NCBI RefSeq assembly: GCF_002954715.1
Contig: NZ_MSCP01000002.1
Span: forward strand, 65,010 to 129,009
Length of the DNA stretch: 64,000 nt
Source: Aliivibrio sifiae
Lineage (GTDB): Bacteria; Pseudomonadota; Gammaproteobacteria; Enterobacterales; Vibrionaceae
Reading direction: 5' to 3'
The notes under the pieces are model-generated. The model searched no databases and had not been told where the DNA came from. It saw only the letters and a program-made list of their open reading frames with translations. Of the stretch, positions 16,909 through 25,251 are shown one piece after another. A program made the translations under genes and the position numbers. The number at the start of each line of letters is the position of its first letter. Position 1 is the first letter of the stretch.

Positions 16909-18144
16909 TTAAGCTTTAGGTGTCCAAGTCTGCTGGTAGACTCGCATTAAGTTGCCTGCGAATAGTTTCGCCAAATCTTCATTTGAATAACCCATCTTCC
17001 ATAATTCATCGACAACGCCTGCAATGTGTTTAGACAGTTCAGCACACCCTGTAGCGCCTTTGCTAAAGGCATCAACCATATACCCGTTATCCGCATATTT
17101 ATTGGCATTAGCTATTGCAAATGGAACTACTTTAGCTGTCGTCATCATATCATCAGTTGCAATACCGACATGATCAATACCCACAACTTTTATCGCACCA
17201 TCAATCATCTCTGCGAACTGTTTTGGAGTTATATCTTCAGGCCAAACGCCATCCATCATCCACTCAGTTGCTGTCACTGCTATTACACCACCCATTTTCG
17301 CTACAGTTTCAGCTTGCTCATCAGAGATCAATCGGTAACACGCAGCTAAGCGATAATCTGGATGATCTTTTTGTAGGTTTTTCTCGGCCATTCGTTGCTT
17401 TGTTTCGCTGAGAGTTTCATGTGGCTGACAATTATAAGTCGAAGCAATAGGGGAGTGTGAATAAATGACGGGCACCCCTTTATGATGCTTTTGCATATAG
17501 TCGGTAATATCTTCTGTTGTGTAATGAGAAGTATGAGACAAGTCTACGGTGATGCCATGTTTAACCATTTCATCAATAACGTCTTTACCGAAATCAGTTA
17601 GACCTGATTTATCGCCATTTATCATAGAGATAACTCCCGAACCTGTTAGTTCGGTTTCGTTATATGTCAGTTGCATTGTTTTAATGCCATATTCAGCCAT
17701 TACAGCGACGTTTGAAGCGTCCCCTTCTAAAGGCATCGTTGTTTGGCTTGCCCACATGATGGCGTATTCACCGTTTTTATGCGCTAATTGAAAGTCTTCA
17801 ACGCTACGTACATAACGGATGGGTGTTTTTGCCGCAGAGGATGCTTTGGTCCATTTTGCATGCTCAGATTTAAAGGCAAGCATATTCGGAGTATGGGGTG
17901 CTGCAATGGTTACTGAAGCCCCTGTGACTCCGCGTTCATGTGCTAAATCAATATACTGTGCCACTTCAGAATCAGAAGTAAAACCTACCGCACTAGGAGA
18001 GGCGTAAAAATCTAATACTAGGTTATCTTTCACAAATTCTTTTGCTTCAGGAGATGCGAATTCATACCAATCCTTAGTTTCAATTGATGCTGCGGCTGTA
18101 GTTGAAAGAGAGGCGATAACTGTAGCGAGTAATATTTTTTTCAT
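16909..18144 (-). CDS. second secreted M19 dipeptidase-like protein, degenerate metal site
   Basis: 411 residues, a paralogue of the 12870-14042 product. It has a signal peptide (LLATVIASLSTTAAA). Shared blocks are DFGKDVIDEMVKHGITVDLSHTSHYTT, GVPVIYSHSPIASTYNC, RLISDEQAETVAKMGGVIAVTATEWMMDG and IDHVGIATDDM. As in its paralogue, the DxHxD motif is replaced, here by LDFYASP (44-50), and the bridging Glu region reads IMWASQT. The two His ligands of SHT and SHS remain. An insert with AEKNLQKDHPDYRLAAC is not in the paralogue. The start has AAGG 7 nt upstream. The 12-bp motif lies 82 bp upstream at 18226. Confidence 0.85.
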   Translation of the reverse strand: MKKILLATVIASLSTTAAASIETKDWYEFASPEAKEFVKDNLVLDFYASPSAVGFTSDSEVAQYIDLAHERGVTGASVTIAAPHTPNMLAFKSEHAKWTKASSAAKTPIRYVRSVEDFQLAHKNGEYAIMWASQTTMPLEGDASNVAVMAEYGIKTMQLTYNETELTGSGVISMINGDKSGLTDFGKDVIDEMVKHGITVDLSHTSHYTTEDITDYMQKHHKGVPVIYSHSPIASTYNCQPHETLSETKQRMAEKNLQKDHPDYRLAACYRLISDEQAETVAKMGGVIAVTATEWMMDGVWPEDITPKQFAEMIDGAIKVVGIDHVGIATDDMMTTAKVVPFAIANANKYADNGYMVDAFSKGATGCAELSKHIAGVVDELWKMGYSNEDLAKLFAGNLMRVYQQTWTPKA

Positions 18145-18225
18145 AGCAATACCTTATACATTATTTAACGATTTAACCCGTAGTTGATGTAGAAGATAAT
18201 AAGACAATTAATATAGAAAAATATG

Positions 18226-18237
18226 CATTTTACGCCA
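18226..18237 (+). promoter_or_regulatory. shared motif CATTTTACGCCA, second dipeptidase copy
   Basis: Identical over 12 bases to the porin copy at 12736. It lies 82 bp upstream of the dipeptidase-like start, in the same orientation relative to the gene as the porin copy. Confidence 0.5.
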
Positions 18238-18263
18238 CCAAGCAGAGGTTTCTGTAGTTTTGT

Positions 18264-18395
18264 AATGTTAAGTTTTTCACCAATCATAGGTGTTACCAGT
18301 GATACATTCTGTTCTTCGCTTAATGCTGATACTTGTTCTAGAGGATCTTTCCAATCATGCAGTGCTAGATCAAAAGTACTGTTGTGAATCGGCAT
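18264..18395 (-). pseudogene. C-terminal relic of an MBL-fold metallohydrolase
   Basis: The minus frame reads MPIHNSTFDLALHDW, DPLEQVSALSEEQNVSLVTP and MIGEKLNI. This matches the C-terminal segment of UlaG/RomA-like metallo-beta-lactamase-fold hydrolases, where PxHxxTFxLALHxW carries a metal His. Everything N-terminal is missing: the relic abuts the 5' end of the TetR relic, so one deletion probably removed both gene starts and joined them head to head. Confidence 0.65.
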
Positions 18396-18402
18396 CGAAA
18401 AA

Positions 18403-19007
18403 AGCAGAAGTGAATTAAAGCGTGAAGCGATTCTTACTGCGGAAAAAAAGCATTTCAAGATGATGGAGTGCAAAATACCAGTATGGATAAGCTTGCTGCA
18501 TTGGCTCAGGTATCAAAGCGAACGGTGTATAACCATTTTGAATCTAAAGAAGCCTTAGTGATGGAGCTTTTGTCGGATTTATGGAAAAACTCGATGGGAG
18601 AAATGGAGACTGAATTTCCCCAAGATATCAGTGTTCAACATCAACTTGAACAACTACTATTTGCAGAATTAAATGTGATTGGAGATAAATCGTATTTAGA
18701 TTTAGCGAAGGTTGACTTTGGGCGTTTTTTCTATAAGCCTGAAGCATTGCAGCAACAGATTGAGAAAATATCAGAGCAAGAAACTGCGTTATCTCGTTGG
18801 TTGCAGGTGATGATAGACACACAACAGTTATCAATTAAAGATAAGCATAAAGCGAGTGTTCAATTGCACAGTCTACTTAAAGGAAGTGCATTTTGGCCGC
18901 AGCTTGTCGGCATGCGAAATGAGCTATCAGAGTAAGAAAAACAAGAGCTAGTAGAAGAGACAGCGATGCTGTTTTTGAGCCGTTATAATGTGGGTGTAAA
19001 TCAGTGA
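18403..19007 (+). pseudogene. TetR-family regulator, broken by a frameshift and an in-frame stop
   Basis: The N-terminal reading SELKREAILTAEK runs into an A7 tract at 18443-18449. After it, the TetR sequence continues one frame over as AFQDDGVQNTSMDKLAALA then VSKRTVYNHFESKEAL. The frame stays open to a TAA at 18933-18935, after which typical tail sequence (ELVEETAMLFLSRYNVGVNQ) continues in the same frame to 19007. There are thus two lesions, plus loss of a proper start at the MBL junction. An internal ATG (18483) could give a protein lacking helix 1. The downstream old-yellow-enzyme genes may have been its targets. Confidence 0.8.
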
Positions 19008-19135
19008 GTTTTGTTTTTAGATTAATAATCAAGTTGGCCTAATAAATGTTCGGAAATAACTTTAGCAACTAAATCTCTACTACGTTCTTCCCTAATAGTG
19101 ATAAAATCGCCACACCAGAATAACCGAGAAACTCT

Positions 19136-19474
19136 ATGTTTATCCATCATGTTAACGACATCGACTGGCTGGTGATTACAGCTTTTGAAGAACTGAAAAC
19201 TTTATTTATCGAAGAAGCCGGTGCGATCCCTTTTTGCTTCTCTACCGCCAGCGAATTGAACCTGATTGATCAAGCCAAGCGCTCTTATGGATATTTGCCT
19301 ACATTTAGCGGCGTAATCACCGATACCGGAACTTTTCAAAGCCAGGATAACGAAGAAGATTTGAATCCACAGCTTGCCTGCCTAGTTGAGGGGCGTGGTC
19401 GTATATTTATTTATCACGGCGGCTTTGTGGCTTTTGTGGATGACGAGCAAACCTTTATTACCCGAATTGACTGA
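19136..19474 (+). CDS. conserved-looking hypothetical protein (112 aa)
   Basis: A 112-residue acidic protein without signal peptide or membrane segment (MFIHHVNDIDWLVITAFEEL; FSGVITDTGTFQSQDNEEDLNPQ; GRGRIFIYHGGFVAFVDDEQTF). A TAAAAT-type -10 lies about 30 bp upstream. Base use is slightly richer in GC than the neighbours, which could indicate transfer. I do not recognise the family. It converges on the OYE-like gene with a hairpin between them. Confidence 0.6.
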   Translation: MFIHHVNDIDWLVITAFEELKTLFIEEAGAIPFCFSTASELNLIDQAKRSYGYLPTFSGVITDTGTFQSQDNEEDLNPQLACLVEGRGRIFIYHGGFVAFVDDEQTFITRID

Positions 19475-19500
19475 ATATTCTCTATGAGCCAATAAAAAAT

Positions 19501-19524
19501 AACCCTACTTAAAAAAGCGGGGTT
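19501..19524. terminator. hairpin, copy 1 of a repeated element
   Basis: AACCC...GGGTT arms enclose an A/T-rich loop. The 24-bp sequence is 21/24 identical to 20848-20871. It lies between convergent stops and so probably acts as a terminator. Confidence 0.55.
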
Positions 19525-19550
19525 ACTTGGATTCTGTTATTTTATGGGCT

Positions 19551-20795
19551 TTACGCTCTGCGCTTTTTAAACGCGTGCCAGCCTGCACTTAAAATGGTTT
19601 TAAATACCACACCAAAGGCGCTTAATTGAGGGTCAGCTTCTTTTCCATCAGCAATACGCCACATTTGATGTTCATACCAAACAAGCCCAACCATCGCCAT
19701 TTTATCTAATACAGGTTTGCCCGTTGTTGGTTCGGCTAGTGGCATCCCATGGCTTGGGTCTTCAATTAGTTTATTAGGGAAATCAGGGTCAACTGCCATG
19801 GTTCGTGCAATACCAATAAAGTCAGTTGTAGAGGTATTTAAAGCTTCATTCATTGCAGGAGCAGTACGAAAACCACCGGTAACAACCAAAGGTGTGCTCA
19901 CTAGCTTTCTTACTTTTTCCATGTAATCCATAAAATAGGCCTCACGTTTTACGGTGCTTTCTTTTACAGGTTTATTTTTATCTTTGGCTCCCATCATCGA
20001 TGGACTCTCGTAAGTGCCGCCGGATATTTCGATTAAATCGATGCCGTTATCACTTAGAGTTTGCACAACCTGCATCGACTCATCTTCTGTGAACCCGCCT
20101 TTCATAAAATCGGCACTGTTCAGCTTAATACCCACCGGAAAAGCATCACCAACTTCTTTACGGATAGCGCGATACACTTCGAGAACAAAACGCAGTCGAT
20201 TCTCTAATGAGCCACCCCATTTGTCGTTTCGTTGGTTGTGTCTTGAGGATAAAAATTGACTGATAAGATAACCATGAGCCCCATGAATTTGCACACCAGT
20301 AAAGCCAACTTTTTTTGCTAGTTTGGCACTGGTGGCGAACTTATTAATGATCTCATGGATTTCATTATCAGTGAGTTCTCGTGGGGTATTAAAGCCTTTT
20401 TCTAATCCGCGCTCTAGTGAGATAGCAGAGGGAGCAACAGGGTCTGCACATAAGAATTTAGGAATTTGTTTACCTGGGTGATTAAGCTGCATCCATATGT
20501 GTGAGTCGTTTTGTTTTCCGGCATTCGCCCACTCAGTAAATAACGTAAGATCACTTTGTTCATCTAAAACCACATTCTTAGGCTCACCAAGGGCAGTTCT
20601 ATCCACCATGACATTCCCCGTCATCGATAAACCAATACCGCCTTTAGCCCAACGTTGATAGAGGGTTGCTAAACCAGAAGTGGGGTTATGCTGCTTATCG
20701 CCAAGCTGTTCACTCATTGCTGATTTGAACAAACGATTTTTAATCACTTGGCCATTGGTAAGCGTAAATGGGTTACTGATATTTATCGAATTCAT
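19551..20795 (-). CDS. NADH:flavin oxidoreductase (old yellow enzyme family)
   Basis: 414 residues. The TIM-barrel OYE signatures are HIWMQLNHPGKQ near residue 100, VQIHGAHGYLISQFLS near 172 (substrate-binding His pair), RLRFVLEVYRAIRKEVG, VGIKLNSADF, and the C-terminal FMN-phosphate site with VTGGFRTAP and DFIGIARTMAVDPDFPNKL. It is longer than the E. coli NemA type and lacks an Fe-S domain. It should reduce activated alkenes or nitro compounds with NAD(P)H via FMN. It is the downstream one of two same-strand OYE genes. Confidence 0.85.
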   Translation of the reverse strand: MNSINISNPFTLTNGQVIKNRLFKSAMSEQLGDKQHNPTSGLATLYQRWAKGGIGLSMTGNVMVDRTALGEPKNVVLDEQSDLTLFTEWANAGKQNDSHIWMQLNHPGKQIPKFLCADPVAPSAISLERGLEKGFNTPRELTDNEIHEIINKFATSAKLAKKVGFTGVQIHGAHGYLISQFLSSRHNQRNDKWGGSLENRLRFVLEVYRAIRKEVGDAFPVGIKLNSADFMKGGFTEDESMQVVQTLSDNGIDLIEISGGTYESPSMMGAKDKNKPVKESTVKREAYFMDYMEKVRKLVSTPLVVTGGFRTAPAMNEALNTSTTDFIGIARTMAVDPDFPNKLIEDPSHGMPLAEPTTGKPVLDKMAMVGLVWYEHQMWRIADGKEADPQLSAFGVVFKTILSAGWHAFKKRRA

Positions 20796-20847
20796 ATTTG
20801 CTCTTACTGTGACATTATTGTTATTTAGTATGCCCTAAATAGCGATT

Positions 20848-20871
20848 AACCCCACTTAAATAAGCAGGGTT
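20848..20871. terminator. hairpin, copy 2 of a repeated element
   Basis: AACCC...GGGTT with an inner CTTA/TAAG pairing. It is nearly identical to 19501-19524 and lies between the two OYE genes, downstream of nemA. Confidence 0.55.
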
Positions 20872-20908
20872 ATATGATTTATTTTTTGAACTCTAACTAG
20901 TAAGGCAA

Positions 20909-22006
20909 TTACGCTTGATACTCAGGGTAATCTGTTAAGCCTTGCTCTGCACCGCCAAATAACGTATTTGGATCATGTTGAGCTAGAGGATAACCGTGTT
21001 TAATGCGAGTCGGTAAATCAGGGTTCGCAACAAATAGACGACCAAAGCTGATCATGTTTGCTAAACCGCTTAATAATGCTTGATCTGCTTTTTCGGTATT
21101 GTAGCGACCAGCATAAATAATAGTGCCTTTGAATGCGTCACGAATTGCTTCTTTGAATTCTGTAGGTGTCTCAGGAGCATCATCCCAATCTACTTCAGCA
21201 ATATGCATATAAACCACATTGAGTTTATTTAATAATACAGCAGCAGCGGTGTAGGTTTCAGTTGGAGTCTTATCAATGGTCCCATTTAATGAAGTAAACG
21301 GAGCAAGACGAACACCGACACGATCATGACCAATAGCGTCAGTCATTGCTTTAACCACTTCGCCTAAAAAGCGCAGACGATTTTCGATAGAGCCACCATA
21401 TTCATCGGTACGATTATTGGCTTCAGAATCAATGAACTGATTAATTAAATAGCCATTTGCAGCATGAAGTTCAATGCCATCAAAACCTGCTTCTACTGCA
21501 TTTAGCGCAGCTTGACGATACTCTGCAATAACATCAGCAATGTCTTGTTTTGTCATTTCACGAGGTTCAACCACATCAACAAAGCCCGGAGCGTCAGTGC
21601 CATTATCAATAAACACTTTTACGTTTTCTGCTTTTAAGGCTGACGATGAAATAGGCTGTTGTCCACCAATATTGTCAGGGTGAGTAACACGGCCAACGTG
21701 CCAAAGTTGAGCAAAAATAGCGCCGCCTTGTGCGTGTACAGCGTCAGTGACTTTTTTCCAACCTGCAATTTGTTCTTGAGAGTAGATACCTGGAGTCCAT
21801 GCATAATCTTGGCCCATTTCTGAAATTTGAGTGCCCTCAGCAATGATAAGTCCTGCACTTGCGCGTTGTGCGTAATATTGCGCCATCATGTCGTTTGCAA
21901 TGTTACCTGGTTGGGTAGCACGAGAGCGAGTCATTGGCGGCATAAGAATACGGTTTTTAAGCGTAAGATTACCCAGTTGCATTGGTTGAAATAGTGCATT
22001 TGTCAT
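20909..22006 (-). CDS. nemA: alkene reductase, NemA-type old yellow enzyme
   Basis: 365 residues, the NemA/XenB size. Motifs: LKNRILMPPMTRSRA near the start, SAGLIIAEGTQIS, AQLWHVGRVTHP, GFDGIELHAANGYLINQFID with the His/Asn substrate pair, RVGVRLAPFTS, and a C-terminal FMN site with YAGRYNTEKAD, ISFGRLFVANPDLP. It reduces N-ethylmaleimide, enones and nitrate esters using NADPH. E. coli nemA is controlled by the TetR protein NemR; here the only nearby TetR gene is the relic at 18403-19007. Confidence 0.9.
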   Translation of the reverse strand: MTNALFQPMQLGNLTLKNRILMPPMTRSRATQPGNIANDMMAQYYAQRASAGLIIAEGTQISEMGQDYAWTPGIYSQEQIAGWKKVTDAVHAQGGAIFAQLWHVGRVTHPDNIGGQQPISSSALKAENVKVFIDNGTDAPGFVDVVEPREMTKQDIADVIAEYRQAALNAVEAGFDGIELHAANGYLINQFIDSEANNRTDEYGGSIENRLRFLGEVVKAMTDAIGHDRVGVRLAPFTSLNGTIDKTPTETYTAAAVLLNKLNVVYMHIAEVDWDDAPETPTEFKEAIRDAFKGTIIYAGRYNTEKADQALLSGLANMISFGRLFVANPDLPTRIKHGYPLAQHDPNTLFGGAEQGLTDYPEYQA

Positions 22007-22306
22007 CGGTAAATCCTCTTTGTGCTTATGCGAAGGTTCTTATTATCTAATTAATGGAAGCGATGTGGTGCTTCCCTTTGCCTAACTAACGGTTGTTATT
22101 TTGTATGGGAGTAAGATATACAAAAAAGAGGGGTACATAAAATTATGATTACTTATTATTTTAATAACAAAGTGTAATGATCTATTGTGGGGAGAGCAGA
22201 TATTTGGAATCGAGCCTGAATGTCGATGTGATTAAGATAAGAGCTTTGGGTGCAGCGAGTAAACTAGGCTATTATTCATTACCTTCTAAATTTGATTGAT
22301 GTCCTT

Positions 22307-23218
22307 ATGCCTACCTTTTCTTTTTCACTGATCCCGACAGGGGTTAGATTTATGTTTCTTTCTGCGCTTGGATTTGCGCTCATGTCGGCGTGCGTAAAAT
22401 ACGTGAGTAATTATGGCATTCCAGTCTTTGAAATTGTGGCAGCAAGGGCGCTCGTTTCTTTGATCATTAGCTATGTAGATGTGAAGCGAAAAGGCATTTC
22501 GATATGGGGGAATAATAAACCCTTACTTCTTGCGCGTGGTTCGGTAGGCACGGCTGCGCTTATGTGTGTTTATTATGCAGTGACAACCTTACCCTTAGCT
22601 GAAGCAACCATTTTGCAATACGTTCATCCCATATTTACCGCATTACTTGGTGTACTTTTTCTGAAAGAACACATTCAAAAATCAACCATGATATGTATTG
22701 CTTTTTGTCTTGTTGGCTTGTTTGTTATGGTTCAGCCAAGTATGAACAGTGGCAGTACGAGTGAATTACCGACATTGAGCATTATTATTGCGTTATGTGG
22801 TGCTTTAGGAAGCTCGATTGCTTATGTGATAGTGAGAAAACTCAGTCAAACAGAAGACAGCTCAGTAATTATCTTTTATTTCCCATTAGTGGCGTTACCT
22901 ATCTCAAGCGTACTTATTTGGAATGACTTTGTATGGCCAAGTTTGTTCCTTACGATGATCCTGATTTTAATCGGCATCTTCACGCAAATTGGACAATATG
23001 GTTTGACTAAAGCAATGCAAACCCAAGCGGCAGGTAAAGCCTCTGCTTATTCTTATGTTCAGATTGTCTTTTCTGCGTTATTAGGTGTTTGGGTATTTAA
23101 TGAAATGCCATCAATCTGGACGTATATCGGTGGTGGTTTGATTGTGACCGGTGCGCTAATTAATGTATTTGGTAAGCAGTCTGTTTCTATTCCTAAGAAA
23201 AAGAACTCACTTAACTAA
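22307..23218 (+). CDS. EamA/DMT-family inner-membrane transporter
   Basis: About 303 residues with ten hydrophobic segments in two EamA repeats (the first with YAVTTLPLAEATILQYVHPIFTALLGVLFL, the second with AAGKASAYSYVQIVFSALLGVWVF). These proteins export metabolites or amino acids. The start is taken at the ATG 22307 (MPTFSFS); an upstream in-frame TTG at 22292 is possible, and neither has a strong ribosome site. It is divergent from nemA across a 300-bp gap where I see no convincing regulatory site. Confidence 0.85.
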   Translation: MPTFSFSLIPTGVRFMFLSALGFALMSACVKYVSNYGIPVFEIVAARALVSLIISYVDVKRKGISIWGNNKPLLLARGSVGTAALMCVYYAVTTLPLAEATILQYVHPIFTALLGVLFLKEHIQKSTMICIAFCLVGLFVMVQPSMNSGSTSELPTLSIIIALCGALGSSIAYVIVRKLSQTEDSSVIIFYFPLVALPISSVLIWNDFVWPSLFLTMILILIGIFTQIGQYGLTKAMQTQAAGKASAYSYVQIVFSALLGVWVFNEMPSIWTYIGGGLIVTGALINVFGKQSVSIPKKKNSLN

Positions 23219-23238
23219 ACGGAAGTTATTCGTACTGG

Positions 23239-23333
23239 TCAAATATGAGTTTTTTATCCTTAAAATAATATTTTTATTCATATATGGCGAAATACATAGT
23301 ATCATTATTATGTTATTTGCCAAATATGAATAA
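23239..23333. promoter_or_regulatory. probable HipB operators upstream of hipBST
   Basis: The arms TTATTCATATATGGCGAAATA (23274-23294, split: TTATTCATAT then ATGGCGAAATA) and TATTTGCCAAATATGAATAA (23314-23333) are inverted repeats of each other with one or two mismatches and a 19-nt spacer. A third partial copy, TCAAATATGAG, lies at 23239-23249. Multiple symmetric sites before a HipB gene fit autoregulation. Confidence 0.6.
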
Positions 23334-23384
23334 ACTAATCAGTTTTTTATTCGTATATTCATTTTTGATAAGAGGGTTGCTGTT

Positions 23385-23696
23385 ATGGATACTAATGAAG
23401 CTCAAGTAAAGCTAACTTCGCTATATAATGAAATGCAGGGGCTTATCGATGAGATCACACAATTAAAAACAAACCCAAGCAGTAAACTCCGTCTTGATCA
23501 TCAATATGCAGAGCTAGAAAAAATACTTCTAGAAAAAAGAAAGCAATTGGGCATTTCAATTGAAGATCTTGAACTGCAAACCGATATTTCTTTTTCAACG
23601 ATACAGCGGATCTTAAAAGACCCTCATAATGCCAAGTTATCTAATGTTCTTAGCATTTGTAATGAATTAGGAGTGAAGTTATGGATAGAAAAGTAA
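23385..23696 (+). CDS. hipB: HipB-like antitoxin/regulator of a HipBST system
   Basis: 103 residues. After an N-terminal coiled segment (about 1-45) comes a HTH_3 domain (LEKRKQLGISIEDLELQTDISFSTIQRILKDP) and a short C-terminal helix. HipB proteins bind the operon promoter and assemble with the kinase toxin. The stop overlaps the hipS start by 16 bp, so the genes are coupled. Inverted repeats 50-150 bp upstream are likely operators. Confidence 0.85.
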   Translation: MDTNEAQVKLTSLYNEMQGLIDEITQLKTNPSSKLRLDHQYAELEKILLEKRKQLGISIEDLELQTDISFSTIQRILKDPHNAKLSNVLSICNELGVKLWIEK

Positions 23697-23992
23697 ATGT
23701 CTATCTGTATAAGCAACTCGCAGGGATATTAACTCAAAAAGACAATTGCTTTACTTTTACTTATAGCGAGAGTTATCGAGGAAAACCACTGTCTTTAAGC
23801 TTTCCCCTAAACGAGAAAAGCTTTACAGAAGAGCGCTTACATCCATTTTTTGCAAGCCTAGCCCCTGAAGGTTGGTTAAAAAAACGGTATTCAGAAATTC
23901 AAAAAATAGATGAAAACGATACGTTAGGCATGTTAATACAAAATGGAAATAACCTAATTGGGGCAGTTCGTTTAGAGAGGTTTGAAGAATAA
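23681..23992 (+). CDS. hipS: HipS-like antitoxin (stand-alone HipA N-subdomain 1)
   Basis: 103 residues corresponding to only the N-terminal subdomain of HipA (Couple_hipA): VYLYKQLAGIL, SLSFPLNEKSF, HPFFASLAPEGWLKKRYS, ENDTLGMLIQNGNNLIGAVR. In HipBST systems this separate small protein, not HipB, neutralises the kinase. Trp65 in the PEGWL motif sits where the HipS family has a conserved Trp that approaches the kinase active site (family knowledge). It overlaps hipB by 16 bp and hipT by 1 bp (TAATG). Confidence 0.88.
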   Translation: MDRKVNVYLYKQLAGILTQKDNCFTFTYSESYRGKPLSLSFPLNEKSFTEERLHPFFASLAPEGWLKKRYSEIQKIDENDTLGMLIQNGNNLIGAVRLERFEE

Positions 23993-25029
23993 TGTATCCA
24001 GAAGATAAATGTTTAATCAGCCTGACTCCTTTAACGGATAAGAACCAGTCTCAAGATGAATATACCAAAGCAGGAATTAAATACTTAACGGCTGATCCAA
24101 CAACAATAATGCGCCTACCTTTTACACGTAGCGGATTTATTACGGAGCAACCTAAAAAACAAAAAGGAATGAGTATTTCAGGGTATCAACCCAAGCTATC
24201 ACTTGTTATCAATGAACAACAATTTAAAGTCGTAGAGAACGAAGCGCAGTACATCCTTAAGCCATCACCAGAAGAGTTTCCTCATTTAGCAGAAAATGAG
24301 CACGCCACTATGCTAGTGATGAAAGATTTAGGCTTTGTTATACCGGCGTTTGGGCTCGTTCGATTTAAAAAAGATGAGCAAGGTAATGAAGAGAAGGCGT
24401 TTATCATTAAACGTTTTGATCGCAATGAAAACAAAGAGCCGATCCATCAAGAGCAATTAGATGCGGCAATGAATATTGCGGAAAAGTATGGGAAAATCAA
24501 AGATGATGGCGAGAACTATGTGAGCTATGAGCGGATCTGGGATTTCCTTTCTGAAAACTTAGATAATACGTTACAACTTAAAAAAGATTTTTTTCGCCGA
24601 GTATTTGTTGCTTATCTATTGGGCAATAACGATTTACACCTTAGAAACTTTGGAATACTTCGCCCTGAAGTTGCAGAAGATAGTTTAGCCCCTGTTTATG
24701 ATTATGTATCAGTTGCGCCATATAAAGAATACATCAGTGACCGAATGGCATTACCGTTGCTTAAATTGGAGGAAGGGGGAGAGGTGCAAAGCAATGGCTT
24801 TGAGAAGCACTCGCACTACACTGGCTATGATTTTATTCAGTTTGGTAACGCCATGAATCTAAGCCCAAAAATGACAATTAAACTGATGGATGACGTACTA
24901 AAGCATAAGGATCGTATTTTAAATATATATCGAGAAAGTTTTATATCTAAAGAGCAATATAGTGCAATAGAGAAGTGGATAATTTCGATAGCGTTTTATG
25001 CACAAGATCGGGATGAGTACATCCCTTAA
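23992..25029 (+). CDS. hipT: HipT-like serine/threonine kinase toxin
   Basis: 345 residues, a HipA-like kinase lacking the N-subdomain 1 that is encoded separately as hipS. A Gly-rich loop with the autophosphorylation-type motif SIS (Ser61 and Ser63 in GMSISGYQPKLS), lysine AQYILKP, HipA-specific AENEHATM, a catalytic loop GNNDLHLRNFG (Asp214, Asn219) and metal-binding DYVS (Asp237) are all present, so the kinase should be active. Studied HipT phosphorylates tryptophanyl-tRNA synthetase, halting translation; the target here is inferred. Confidence 0.9.
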   Translation: MYPEDKCLISLTPLTDKNQSQDEYTKAGIKYLTADPTTIMRLPFTRSGFITEQPKKQKGMSISGYQPKLSLVINEQQFKVVENEAQYILKPSPEEFPHLAENEHATMLVMKDLGFVIPAFGLVRFKKDEQGNEEKAFIIKRFDRNENKEPIHQEQLDAAMNIAEKYGKIKDDGENYVSYERIWDFLSENLDNTLQLKKDFFRRVFVAYLLGNNDLHLRNFGILRPEVAEDSLAPVYDYVSVAPYKEYISDRMALPLLKLEEGGEVQSNGFEKHSHYTGYDFIQFGNAMNLSPKMTIKLMDDVLKHKDRILNIYRESFISKEQYSAIEKWIISIAFYAQDRDEYIP

Positions 25030-25251
25030 CTCAACAATACCGTGATCTTGAAAGTGATACCAATTCCATTAATTATCTGATCATTATTCCTGGTTAAATA
25101 ACTCAATAGTTGCGTTAAAAATTATTATTGTAGAATAACTACTTATAAGAATTTTTTCCTTACTCTTAAGTGATTTTCCTGCGTAATAAATAGATCACCT
25201 AATTAGTTACATTGGTATTAATATTTTTATTGTCAGCGAGTAACGCTACCT

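Noticed and set aside
17026-17411. Long antisense ORFs over the second dipeptidase-like gene
   Set aside because: Composition is that of the complementary strand of a real gene; no ribosome site.
22102-22122. TGTAT-N11-ATACA imperfect palindrome upstream of nemA
   Set aside because: Short arms in AT-rich DNA; expected by chance.
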